Assembly: GCF_008802365.1 (NCBI RefSeq)
Contig: NZ_VZQZ01000003.1
Span: 124,001-188,000, forward strand
Source: Oryzomonas japonica
Lineage (GTDB): Bacteria > Desulfobacterota > Desulfuromonadia > Geobacterales > Pseudopelobacteraceae
Reading direction: 5' to 3'
DNA length: 64,000 bases
The first letter of the stretch is position 1. Every line of letters starts with the position of its first letter. The notes beneath the pieces are model-generated. The model saw only the letters and a list, made by a program, of their open reading frames with translations, was not told where the DNA came from and ran no database searches. Shown here piece after piece: positions 54,208 through 62,508 of this stretch. The position numbers were made by a program, and so were the translations under genes.

Positions 54208-54654
54208 CTACGAACGGAAGACCAAGCGGTCCAGGCACCAACGGCCCCCACCGGCAAGAACCAGATAGAGGGCCATGCCCAAAAGCGCGATATTGAATTC
54301 GATGCCATGGCCGTGGCCCGGTATGCAATAGGTGTTCAGGAAAAAACCGTTCACCCAGCTCACCTTGTAGATGGCCACCAGCATGACCGCTGAAATGCCG
54401 GCCGCCGAAAGCCGGGTCAGGAATCCGGTCAACACGCCGAAGCCGCCGCCGAATTCGGCAATGATCGCCAGAAGGGCGAAGATCGGCGGGATGCCCATTT
54501 TCAGTTCAAAGGTCTTGAAGGTGGCGGTCAAGCCCTGTCCGCCGAACAGACCCAGCAATTTCTGCGAGCCATGGGCCATGAAGATCAGCCCCAGCGGTAT
54601 CCGCAACATGAGTGGAGCCAATAAGTCGGTTGCGTCAAAACTCCCTTTTGCCAT
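54208..54654 (-). CDS. DoxX-family membrane protein
   Basis: 148 aa with four predicted membrane spans. The family pattern R-I-P-L-G-L-I-F-M-A-H-G-S-Q-K-L-L-G-L-F-G-G is clear. DoxX-like proteins are small inner-membrane proteins of loosely defined redox or oxidative-stress function. ATG 54654 has GGAGG upstream. It follows the GGDEF gene by 35 bases on the same strand. Confidence 0.9.
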   Translation of the reverse strand: MAKGSFDATDLLAPLMLRIPLGLIFMAHGSQKLLGLFGGQGLTATFKTFELKMGIPPIFALLAIIAEFGGGFGVLTGFLTRLSAAGISAVMLVAIYKVSWVNGFFLNTYCIPGHGHGIEFNIALLGMALYLVLAGGGRWCLDRLVFRS

Positions 54655-54689
54655 GAGGTCCCTCCGTGATAGTCACAAAATGAAGATGA

Positions 54690-55598
54690 TCAGACCACCA
54701 CATACGCTATGCCGTCCGTTTCGCGCTCCTTGGCGGTGCGCGCGAGTTCTTCGGCCTTGTGGACGAACTCGCCGATGGCGGGCAGATCGCGCAGGCTGGT
54801 GACGGCGCCGATGGTGAAACCGACCGGCCAATCCTTGTGTGCCATCGCCTGCTGCAATTGGTGGTGAAGTGTCTCGAGAAGCGGCAGGGCCGCGGTACTA
54901 TCGGTATCGGGCATCAGCACGACAAACTCGTCGCTGCCGAACCGGGCGTGGAGATCGCTGCCCCGGGTCGTTGCCCTGATGGCGTCGGCCACCTCCACGA
55001 GCAGGCTGTCCCCCGTTTTATGGCCGAACCGGTTGTTGATCTCCTTGAAATTGTTAAGATCGATGCAGGCGATGGAGACCGGCTGCCTGCTCTGGCGCGA
55101 ACGATGCAACTCATGAGCGGCCGACTCGAAAAAGGCATGGCGATTGAGCAGGCCGGTCAGGGGGTCGCTGCTTGCCAGCGACCTTTCTGCGTGCAGGTGC
55201 CGTTTCAAGGTCGCGACCAGAAAACTCATGATCAGCAGGAAGACAAACTCGACAAAAACATTCCAGTAGTGGAGCGGCGAATAGGAAAAGGAAAAAGACG
55301 TGCCGGCTCCATCGGCGGTCAAGCGGGTGATGAACGCGAGAAGGCAAAATAACGCGCCAGCCCCCCTGCTCACATGCCACGCAGCGAGCGATACCGGGAT
55401 CAGGTAGAAGATGATCAGGGAATAATCGCCGGTTATGTAGTCCAGCCAGCCGAGAATGACCAGCAGCACGATGTTTACGATGGAGATGGTGATTGGAGAC
55501 GGCTGGAGGAGGCTGGAGAAAATGGTTGATGTGCTGCGTGTTGGCATGGGACTGTTACCCGCGTGAGCCATAGCGAACAAAGAGAGGTAAAACATCAT
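54690..55598 (-). CDS. Membrane-bound GGDEF protein (diguanylate cyclase)
   Basis: 302 aa. The N-terminus has about four membrane spans (residues 30-130). The GGDEF domain (about 140-300) starts D-P-L-T-G-L-L-N-R. The signature loop is R-F-G-S-D-E-F, the active-site variant GSDEF used by many working cyclases. N-F-K-E-I-N-N-R-F-G-H precedes it. No EAL domain is present. An RxxD inhibitory site is not obvious. The start may also be the ATG 17 codons downstream. It lies directly after tRNA-Arg. Confidence 0.88.
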   Translation of the reverse strand: MMFYLSLFAMAHAGNSPMPTRSTSTIFSSLLQPSPITISIVNIVLLVILGWLDYITGDYSLIIFYLIPVSLAAWHVSRGAGALFCLLAFITRLTADGAGTSFSFSYSPLHYWNVFVEFVFLLIMSFLVATLKRHLHAERSLASSDPLTGLLNRHAFFESAAHELHRSRQSRQPVSIACIDLNNFKEINNRFGHKTGDSLLVEVADAIRATTRGSDLHARFGSDEFVVLMPDTDSTAALPLLETLHHQLQQAMAHKDWPVGFTIGAVTSLRDLPAIGEFVHKAEELARTAKERETDGIAYVVV

Positions 55599-55613
55599 CC
55601 CGTGTTGCAGGAT

Positions 55614-55690
55614 TGGCGGGCGGCATGGGATTCGAACCCACGACCCCAGGCTTCGGAGGCCTGTACTCTATCCAACTGAGCTAACCGCCC
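55614..55690 (-). tRNA. tRNA-Arg (anticodon CCG)
   Basis: 77 nt on the minus strand. The acceptor stem GGGCGGT/GCCGCCC, D-arm TTAGCTCAGTTGG, anticodon arm CAGGC-CTCCGAA-GCCTG and T-arm GGGTTCGAATCCC are all canonical. The anticodon is CCG (reads CGG, Arg). The discriminator G and the 3' CCA are encoded. Confidence 0.97.
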
Positions 55691-55813
55691 GCACCATTCC
55701 TGTCCAGCTTCGGACATTATCCAAACAAATTACACTAATCGAGCGGGCAACTCAAGCCAAAAATCTGTCTTTTTATCGGATGCTCTGTTAGAATGCGCTT
55801 TCAAGGGAGAACC

Positions 55814-56662
55814 ATGAAACGCGTGTCCTTGGCCATAGTGCTCTTTGTTGCGCTTTTTTTGCCGATTGTGGCCGATGCGGCCAACTTCAGGTTTCAAAAG
55901 GTTGGGGGCGATGTTTATGCGGCCATTGCCGAGCCGGGGAGCCGGGCCGCCAGCAATTGCCTGATCGTGGTGGCCGACTATCAGGTCATCCTGGCCGGCG
56001 CCCATTTCACCAAGGCGACCACCAGGGAACTGCTCGAGTTTGTCGGGACCATAACGCCGCTCCAAGTGCGCTACGTCATCCTGACCCACCACCATAGCGG
56101 CTTCGACGCCCTGGATACGGATTTCCCCCGCAATGCCGACATCATCACCTCCCAGCGTACCTGGCAACTCCTCAGGAAGGAACCGGGCCAGATCAAAAAT
56201 CAGGTAATCTTCTTCGAACAGGGGCTTACCATCAAGCGAGGTTCCCGGGAGATCGTCATGACCGCCACCGAGCGCGGGCACAGCGAGGGCGATGTGTTCG
56301 TCTCCCTTCCCGAGGACGGGGTCCTGTTCACCTCCGACCTCCTGTTCAACGATGTGGGCGGTTACATGGGGGACGGCTATTTCCGCGATTGGCTCATGGA
56401 TCTCGATACCTTGGACGAGGTCGGCGCGCGCACGGTTGTTCCGGGGCTGGGCGCGGTGACGAACAACGACGGCATCAAACGTTTCCGGGCCTTCTTCCGC
56501 GATTTTACCACCGAAATCCTGCGTCTTGCCGCGAAAGGGCTTGACGTGGACGCCGCCAAACGGGAGTTTTCAGTGCCGCAGTTCCAGAACATGCCCGGAT
56601 TCCGCACCTTTTTCGATGCCAATTTCCGGCGTGCCTACAACGAGTTGAAGGAGTTGAAATGA
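55814..56662 (+). CDS. Exported metallo-beta-lactamase-fold protein, degenerate metal site
   Basis: 282 aa from ATG 55814 with AGGGAG upstream, followed by a signal peptide ending near V-A-D-A-A. The MBL fold order is visible: L-T-H92-H-H94-S-G96-F97-D, E-R-G-H-S-E-G-D, S-D-L-L-F, and V-P-G-L-G. Compared with the canonical H-x-H-x-D-H and P-G-H-G, the Asp-His pair is Gly-Phe and the last His is Leu. It resembles the quinoprotein-relay or SoxH-like exported group, but probably binds at most one metal or none. It overlaps coaE by four bases. Confidence 0.78.
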   Translation: MKRVSLAIVLFVALFLPIVADAANFRFQKVGGDVYAAIAEPGSRAASNCLIVVADYQVILAGAHFTKATTRELLEFVGTITPLQVRYVILTHHHSGFDALDTDFPRNADIITSQRTWQLLRKEPGQIKNQVIFFEQGLTIKRGSREIVMTATERGHSEGDVFVSLPEDGVLFTSDLLFNDVGGYMGDGYFRDWLMDLDTLDEVGARTVVPGLGAVTNNDGIKRFRAFFRDFTTEILRLAAKGLDVDAAKREFSVPQFQNMPGFRTFFDANFRRAYNELKELK

Positions 56663-57279
56663 GGCCGTCCGGAATCCGCGTCATCGGTCTGACCGGCGGT
56701 GTCGCCACCGGCAAGAGCAGCGTGGCCCGCTTCTTCGAGGAACGGGGCGTGCCGGTCGTGGATGCCGATCAATTGGCCAGGGAGGCGGTCAAGCCGGGGA
56801 GTCCCTGTTTGGCCCGGCTTGCCGCGCTGCTCGGGGCCGGGGTGCTGCGCGGGGACGGCACCCTCGACCGCAAGCGCGTGGCAGGTATCGTTTTCGCCGA
56901 CGCGGACAAGCGGCGGCAGCTTGAGGCGGTCCTGCACCCCGAGATCCGGCGTCTGGCGGAGGAACGCATTACCCGGGCCGCGGCTGCCGGCCAGCGAATA
57001 GTGATATACATGGCGCCGCTCCTGATCGAGGCGGGCGTCACCGACCGGGTGGATGAGATCTGGGTGGTGACGGTGCGGCCGGAGGTTCAGCTGGAACGGC
57101 TCATGGCGCGGGACGGCATTGGCCGGGAAGAGGCCGAACGGATCATTGGCAGTCAGATGCCCCTGGCCGAGAAGGAACGCCACGGCAGGGTCGTGATCGA
57201 CAACAGCGGTACCCTTGAGGAGACACGCCTTCTTTTGGCGGAAATTTGGGAACAGGAGATAGCGGTACACCATGAGTGA
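56659..57279 (+). CDS. coaE: Dephospho-CoA kinase
   Basis: 206 aa, with the ATG overlapping the previous stop. The P-loop is G-L-T-G-G-V-A-T-G-K-S, then D-A-D-Q-L-A-R, and the lid region L-M-A-R-D-G-I-G-R-E-E-A is family-typical. It performs the last step of coenzyme A synthesis. It overlaps the next gene by eight bases. Confidence 0.95.
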   Translation: MRPSGIRVIGLTGGVATGKSSVARFFEERGVPVVDADQLAREAVKPGSPCLARLAALLGAGVLRGDGTLDRKRVAGIVFADADKRRQLEAVLHPEIRRLAEERITRAAAAGQRIVIYMAPLLIEAGVTDRVDEIWVVTVRPEVQLERLMARDGIGREEAERIIGSQMPLAEKERHGRVVIDNSGTLEETRLLLAEIWEQEIAVHHE

Positions 57280-58453
57280 AAAAAATCACATTCTGCGGCC
57301 CGGCCCGCGGCAGGCCCAGCGGCCCGATCCGAAGATGACCTGTTTTGCCGCTGTCCCCCGCGGCGCCGAGGAGATTGCGGCCCACGAGCTCGAACAGTTG
57401 GGGGTTGGGGATGTGGCCGCCGGACGGGGCGGGGTTTCGTTTACCTGCAACCGCGAGGGGCTCTACCGGGCCAACCTCTGGCTGCGCACCGCCAGCCGCG
57501 TGCTGGTGCAACTCGCCCTGTTCCCCTGTTCGTCCCCCGAGGAGTTGTACGCCGGGGTGCACGCCATCCCCTGGCAGGAACTGATTACCCCCGCCATGAC
57601 CCTGGCGGTGGATTGCAGCCTGCGCGACTCGGCCCTGACCCACTCGGGTTTTGTGGCCCTCAAGACCAAGGACGCCGTGGTCGATCGAATTCGAGAGGCG
57701 TGCGGCAGCCGTCCCAGCGTGGATACCGCTGCGCCCGACGTGCGCATCAATGTCCACCTGTCCAAGAACGTCTGTACCGTCAGTCTGGACAGTTCGGGAG
57801 ACGCCTTGGACCGTCGCGGCTACCGGCTGGAACGCAACGAAGCCCCCATGCGCGAGACCCTGGCCGCCGCCGTGGTCGCCCTGACCGGCTGGGACGGCTC
57901 AATCCCCCTGGCCGATCCCATGTGCGGCTCGGGGACGATCCCGGTGGAGGCGGCCCTGCTGGCGGCCCATGTGCCGCCGGGGCTGAAGCGCTCCTTCGGG
58001 TTTGAACGCTGGCAGGATTTCGACGAAAGGGTGTGGAAACGCTTGCTCAGGGAAGCGGAGGGCGGCATGCAGCGGCTCCCTCTCGGCCTGATCACCGGCT
58101 ATGACCGGGACAGCCGGGCGTTGGCCCTGGCGGCCCGCAACGCCGCACTGGCCGGATTCGAGGGGCAGGTGCACTTCTTTCACGCCGCCCTGGAGGAGTT
58201 CCAGCCCGAGGGGGACAAGGGGGTCGTGATCATCAACCCCCCCTATGGCAAGCGCCTGGGGGATGAGGACGAACTGCGGGAGTTGTACTGCCAGATCGGC
58301 GATGTCCTGAAAAAACGCTGCCGGGGCTGGACCGGTTTCATCCTGACCGGCAATCTGGAATTGGCGAAATATATCGGCCTGAAGGCCTCGCGCCGGTATG
58401 TGCTCTTCAACGGGCCGATCGAATGCCGGCTGTTGAAGTACGAGATGTACTGA
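57272..58453 (+). CDS. THUMP-domain class I rRNA methyltransferase (RlmL N-half/YpsC type)
   Basis: 393 aa. A THUMP region spans about residues 25-175. The methyltransferase domain has D-P-M-C-G-S-G-T-I-P-V-E-A-A and the catalytic N-P-P-Y-G-K-R-L-G. It matches the guanine-N2 methyltransferase family of 23S rRNA (RlmL N-terminal half, YpsC); target G2445 is likely (inference). It lacks the C-terminal RlmK half found in enteric RlmKL. Confidence 0.9.
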   Translation: MSEKNHILRPGPRQAQRPDPKMTCFAAVPRGAEEIAAHELEQLGVGDVAAGRGGVSFTCNREGLYRANLWLRTASRVLVQLALFPCSSPEELYAGVHAIPWQELITPAMTLAVDCSLRDSALTHSGFVALKTKDAVVDRIREACGSRPSVDTAAPDVRINVHLSKNVCTVSLDSSGDALDRRGYRLERNEAPMRETLAAAVVALTGWDGSIPLADPMCGSGTIPVEAALLAAHVPPGLKRSFGFERWQDFDERVWKRLLREAEGGMQRLPLGLITGYDRDSRALALAARNAALAGFEGQVHFFHAALEEFQPEGDKGVVIINPPYGKRLGDEDELRELYCQIGDVLKKRCRGWTGFILTGNLELAKYIGLKASRRYVLFNGPIECRLLKYEMY

Positions 58454-58554
58454 TACCGGGAAAAGACCGTTTAGGTTGCGTGCGCCCCCTGAATGCGCCC
58501 ATTATCCGTCCGGGGTGGTTGCCCGGGAACCGGTACTGAAAAGCGTTGAACCCC

Positions 58555-59505
58555 TCAGGGGGTCCTGGTGCAGATCCGCATCAGCAGGTCCCCCTCGAAC
58601 AGCATCGGCTGGCGGCGGATGCCGGTGAGCAGGCCCGCTACCGGCGCGGTTACCCGGGTGCGGACGTTGCCGTTGAAGCTGTCGTAGATATACCCCAACT
58701 CCTGCCCTTTGTTTACCCACCCACCCAGGCTTTTGTCCGAGACGAACATGCCGGCCCGGTCGGCATAGATGCGGACGGAACACTCCCTGGTGAAGTAGAG
58801 GGCCTCCTGGTCCGCCTCAGCCACCTCAACCCCTTCCAGCACGCCGATCCTCCCCAGAAACGAAACCAGCCCCCGAAAGACCTGCTGGCAGTGGGGCAGT
58901 TGTATGGAGCCCGCCTGTCCGATTTGGAGGAGGAAACTCTGACCGGGCCAGTATTTCCAGGCATACATCAGGGTGGTGGTGAATACCGGGCTCACCGAGC
59001 GCTCCATGATGGAGGGCAGCCCGAACAGATGTGCGGTCTCCCGTTCCTCCGGGGTCGGATCGTAGAGGCGCACCTGGGGCAGCTCCTCGAAGTACAGGTT
59101 GGAACTGTGCAGGTCCACGCGGTAGGCGGACTTCTTGGTCGCCTCCAGCACGGTGTAGGCGATACGTTGGGTGGTCTCGCCCATCTGGTTGCCGGGGAAC
59201 ATGCGGTTCTGGTCGCTTTGGTCGAAGGGCCAGGCGCGGCGCAGGGTGTTGGTGCCCAGGACATTGACCGCCGGGATGATCAGGACCCGTTGCGCAAGGC
59301 GCAGTTTCGGATATCCGCCCCCCTCCACGGCCTTGAGAAAATCCGCCAGGCGGGCCAGGATGTAGATACCGTTGATCTCGTCGCCGTGCAGGCCGGACAC
59401 GAACGATACCGCCGGGGTTCCCGCGGCCGGGCCGATCTCGTGGCAGGGGATGGTGAAGTCTTCCCGCAGCGGGGCGGTCATGAGTACCAGGTCGCGGCTG
59501 CTCAT
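58555..59505 (-). CDS. M14/AspA-like deacylase paralog, Gln at catalytic Glu position
   Basis: 316 aa of the succinylglutamate desuccinylase/aspartoacylase family. Zinc ligands are present as G-L-H40-G-D-E43 and V-D-L-H133. Aligned with its neighbour (V-V-E199-M-G), the expected general-base Glu is Gln194 (L-L-Q-I-G), so hydrolysis may be impaired. The C-terminal part is a beta-rich, biotinyl-like domain. Its start overlaps the stop of its paralog. It is the last gene of the ATP-grasp/alpha-E/transglutaminase operon. Confidence 0.82.
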   Translation of the reverse strand: MSSRDLVLMTAPLREDFTIPCHEIGPAAGTPAVSFVSGLHGDEINGIYILARLADFLKAVEGGGYPKLRLAQRVLIIPAVNVLGTNTLRRAWPFDQSDQNRMFPGNQMGETTQRIAYTVLEATKKSAYRVDLHSSNLYFEELPQVRLYDPTPEERETAHLFGLPSIMERSVSPVFTTTLMYAWKYWPGQSFLLQIGQAGSIQLPHCQQVFRGLVSFLGRIGVLEGVEVAEADQEALYFTRECSVRIYADRAGMFVSDKSLGGWVNKGQELGYIYDSFNGNVRTRVTAPVAGLLTGIRRQPMLFEGDLLMRICTRTP

Positions 59506-60479
59506 GCCAACCTCCCTTTTCTGGCCATGACCCGCGCCATGAGCGACCCCTCGTACACCAGCGGATATTCCCGCAGGGTGAAGAGGACGCCGTCCACCGG
59601 GGAGCGTACCTCGGCCAGGATGCCCCCCTGCAGGGGGGAAACGATGTTGCCCAGCAGCTGCCCCTTGCGCACGTCGGTCCAGTGTTCGATGACCGGGACG
59701 AACAGCCCCGAGGTGGGGGCGTTCAGGTAGTGGACGTTGCTGTCGTCGGCGATCAGGGGGAGGTGGTTGAGGGGCGGCAACTCCACGTCCGGGGCCAGCA
59801 CGCCCAGGTCCTTCCAGAGGGTCAGGATGCCGGACATCACTTGGCGGCAGTAGTCGGGGGTGATGCGCATGCCGACCCCCATCTCCACCACCAGGCAGGG
59901 GGTGCCGACGCTGTTCAGGCTGTGGGCGACGGTGGCCTCCAGCACGGTCATGGCGCCGTGCAGCCAGATCAGGTCCAGGTTCAGGCGCCGGGCCAGGGGG
60001 ACGAGGCTGTCGGCAAAGTCGGCGTTGATCCGCACCTGGGGAATCTCGCGCAGGTAGATGTTGCTGGCGTGGATATCGACCACCAGCGCTGCGCCGGACA
60101 GGTTCTCGCTGGCGGCGTGGGCGATCCGTTTCGGCAGGTCACCGTTGGGTGAGCCGGGAAAATTGCGGTTCAGGTCGGTGTCGAAGACCGGGATGGCGCG
60201 GGTCAGGGTGTCCAACCCAAGGGGGTTCATGGCCGGATAGAGTTCCACGGTCCCGGCCAGTCCGGCCGGGTTCTCCCTGGCCATTTGTTCCAGCCAGTCG
60301 GCGAGCAGTTGGCAGACGTAGAGCCCTTCCAGTTCGTCGCCGTGGATGCCGGCCACGATGGCGGCCCGCGGACCGTCGCCGCCGCGGTACACCGTGCGGC
60401 GGATGCAGAGCTGTTCGCTGTAGGGCATCTCCAGGGAGAGGATGCACGAGGTGCTGATGGCTATGGTGGATTCGGGCAT
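59502..60479 (-). CDS. M14/AspA-like zinc deacylase
   Basis: 325 aa, same family as the next gene downstream. Zinc ligands are G-I-H46-G-D-E49 and V-D-I-H137, and the catalytic Glu199 in V-V-E-M-G is intact. N-R-N-F-P-G is the usual substrate-binding segment. Family members remove acyl groups from amino acids or amide-linked tags. Genomic context (ATP-grasp, alpha-E, transglutaminase) suggests it trims or hydrolyses the product of the peptide-forming enzymes (inference). It follows the transglutaminase gene by 20 bases. Confidence 0.85.
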   Translation of the reverse strand: MPESTIAISTSCILSLEMPYSEQLCIRRTVYRGGDGPRAAIVAGIHGDELEGLYVCQLLADWLEQMARENPAGLAGTVELYPAMNPLGLDTLTRAIPVFDTDLNRNFPGSPNGDLPKRIAHAASENLSGAALVVDIHASNIYLREIPQVRINADFADSLVPLARRLNLDLIWLHGAMTVLEATVAHSLNSVGTPCLVVEMGVGMRITPDYCRQVMSGILTLWKDLGVLAPDVELPPLNHLPLIADDSNVHYLNAPTSGLFVPVIEHWTDVRKGQLLGNIVSPLQGGILAEVRSPVDGVLFTLREYPLVYEGSLMARVMARKGRLA

Positions 60480-60499
60480 GGCGCGTCGTTGCTCCAGGG

Positions 60500-61363
60500 T
60501 TATTGTTGAGATATGGACAGCCGTATCACCGGGTTGTCGCCCGCCGCATCCCCCTTGAAACTGCCACGCTGGGGGGCCGCATCCAGGTAGTCGCGCCCCA
60601 CGGCCACGGGGATGAACAGGTCGTTGGCGAGGATCTGCTGGGTGGCGTCGAAACCGGTCCAGCCGCGGCCGGGGATGAACACCTCGGTCCAGGCATGGGT
60701 GGCGGGCGGAGCCTCCTCTGCCCCCTCCTCACGGGATGCCAAGTATCCCATAACATATCGCGCGGGAATTTTCCACGATCTGACGATGGCGATCAAAAGG
60801 TGGGCGAAATCCTGGCAGACCCCGGCTGCGGCGGTGAGGGCCTGGGCCAGGGTGGAGTGGACAGTGGTCACGCCGGCTTTATAACGGAGCACCGTCGTGA
60901 TCCACTCCATGGCCTGTTGCACCGATTCCAGGACCGGGCGGCCCGGCTCATGGCACGGGAAGGCGAACCCCTGGTCCAGCCGTCCCAGGTTCGGGGTGGC
61001 TGGGCTCCGGCTCAGGATATAATCGTACAGCGCCGGGGTCGTGCGCAGCGCTTCCCTGAGCCGCTCCTGTTCGTCGCCGGGGGACAGCGGCTGGAAGTCG
61101 AAGGGATTTGCCAGGGTGTTTTCCACCTCGGCCCGCATGCGGGTTACCAGGCGGCGGTGGGGCTGGATGATGTCGAAGCAGGTGACCTGGTTGCCGTAAT
61201 AGTCCCGGTAGCCGCGCAGCCCGGCCGTCGGCTCGGTTTCCAGCGTAATGCCCAACAGCCGCTGGTACGAATCTTCACGGGGGGTGAGGCGCAGTTCGAC
61301 GTGGTGCTCGCGCACCGCTTCCGGGTACTCCAGAACGGTTTCGTGCTCTATGAAATAACGCAT
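60500..61363 (-). CDS. Transglutaminase-like cysteine protease
   Basis: 287 aa from ATG 61363; the frame is open upstream but homology starts there with R-Y-x-I-x-H-x-T. The N-terminal bacterial transglutaminase-associated region (1-100) precedes the core. The catalytic triad is Cys183 (G-V-C-Q-D-F-A-H), His223 (T-H-A-W-T-E-V) and Asp239 (G-F-D-A-T). Such proteins are regularly encoded with alpha-E and circularly permuted ATP-grasp proteins. It begins one base after the alpha-E gene. Confidence 0.93.
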   Translation of the reverse strand: MRYFIEHETVLEYPEAVREHHVELRLTPREDSYQRLLGITLETEPTAGLRGYRDYYGNQVTCFDIIQPHRRLVTRMRAEVENTLANPFDFQPLSPGDEQERLREALRTTPALYDYILSRSPATPNLGRLDQGFAFPCHEPGRPVLESVQQAMEWITTVLRYKAGVTTVHSTLAQALTAAAGVCQDFAHLLIAIVRSWKIPARYVMGYLASREEGAEEAPPATHAWTEVFIPGRGWTGFDATQQILANDLFIPVAVGRDYLDAAPQRGSFKGDAAGDNPVIRLSISQQ

Positions 61364-61364
61364 A

Positions 61365-62324
61365 TCACGGCTCTTCCATATGGGTATCGAGGAAATCGGC
61401 CTGGGCCGCCTGGTTGAGGGCGGCGATGGCGGCCAGAAACTCCTCAAGGAACTCATGCAGGCCGGTGGAAAAGATCTGCTCCGCAGAATTGCCGGCCAAC
61501 ATGCCTTCCAGCCGCTCCATGGCGGCCGGAGAGCGTTGCTGGCCGGTGATGCCGGTATCGACCAGGGCCCGGCGCATGCGTCTGACCGTATAGGCCAGGG
61601 AACGGGGGAACTCCTGCTCGAAGATGGTGAACTCCACGACGTCCATGGGGCGAAACCCGGCGTGATATTTGCGGCGGAACGCCTCGTACCCGGAGAGGGA
61701 CTTGAGCAGGGCCGCCCACTGATAATAGTCCAGGGCCGATCCGACCAGGCTTAGATCCGGCAGGAGCAGGTGATACTTCACGTCCAGGATGCGGGCGGTC
61801 ATGTCGGCCTGCTCCAGGAATGTGCCCAAGCGGTAGAAGCCGAAGGCCTCGCCCCGCATCATGGTGGTGCTGGTCAGGCCGTGGAAACGGGCCACCTCGC
61901 TACGCACGAAGGAGAAAAACTGGCTGGCCCGCAGAGGGTGGAGCGGCGTTTTCAACTGCTGGTCAATATTCAGCCAGAGCTCGTTGATGGCCTCCCACAT
62001 CTCCCGCGAGATGCGGTCGCGGGCGATGCGCGCGTTCTCCCGGGCCAGGCGCAGGCAGGTACGGATCGAGTTGCCGTTGCTCTTTTCGGCGGTCATGAAC
62101 TGCAACACCCGCCCCTGGGTGAGTTGCCCCTCGCCGTACAGCCCGTTGAAGGCGGCCTCCGCCGAGGTGATGCTGAGCAGCGGCCGCCACTTGTCCCCCT
62201 CGGACATGTCCTCCTCGGCCTCCAACAGATAGAGCAGGTTGATCTCCATCAGGCGGGCGGTATCGCCGGCCCGCTCCAGATAGCGGGACATCCAGTAGAT
62301 AGAATCGGCTATTCGGCTCAGCAT
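61365..62324 (-). CDS. Alpha-E domain protein
   Basis: 319 aa from ATG 62324. The all-helical alpha-E fold opens with M-L-S-R-I-A-D-S-I-Y-W-M-S-R-Y-L-E-R-A, its hallmark, and has R-D-R-I-S-R-E-M-W-E. Its biochemical role is unknown; comparative genomics links it to ATP-grasp amidoligases. A family 1 repeat separates it from the ATP-grasp gene. Confidence 0.92.
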   Translation of the reverse strand: MLSRIADSIYWMSRYLERAGDTARLMEINLLYLLEAEEDMSEGDKWRPLLSITSAEAAFNGLYGEGQLTQGRVLQFMTAEKSNGNSIRTCLRLARENARIARDRISREMWEAINELWLNIDQQLKTPLHPLRASQFFSFVRSEVARFHGLTSTTMMRGEAFGFYRLGTFLEQADMTARILDVKYHLLLPDLSLVGSALDYYQWAALLKSLSGYEAFRRKYHAGFRPMDVVEFTIFEQEFPRSLAYTVRRMRRALVDTGITGQQRSPAAMERLEGMLAGNSAEQIFSTGLHEFLEEFLAAIAALNQAAQADFLDTHMEEP

Positions 62325-62349
62325 GGCGTGTCCTTTGTGAATACTGGGA

Positions 62350-62490
62350 GGTTGTTGAAAAACAGCCATCAGGCCTTTGTCCTCGAAAGCCCTTTCGTGC
62401 GGCGTAGCAAAGCTCACGCCTCCTCGGGGCATTCTGCGGGTGCGACGATCTGACTGTGTTTGAACAACCTTAATTTTTCGACAGCCTGTC
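62350..62490. repeat. Palindromic intergenic repeat, family 1, copy 2 (inverted)
   Basis: On the reverse strand this matches 4128-4264 over nearly its full length, including GGTTGTTCAAA, GATCGTCGCACCCGCAGAA, CTTTCGAGGAC and GATGGCTGTTTTTCAACAA. The central GTAGCAGCGCTAC is degenerate here. It lies inside the ATP-grasp/alpha-E operon and does not disrupt a gene. Confidence 0.85.
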
Positions 62491-62508
62491 AGTGTGCGGC
62501 GCGTTTCC

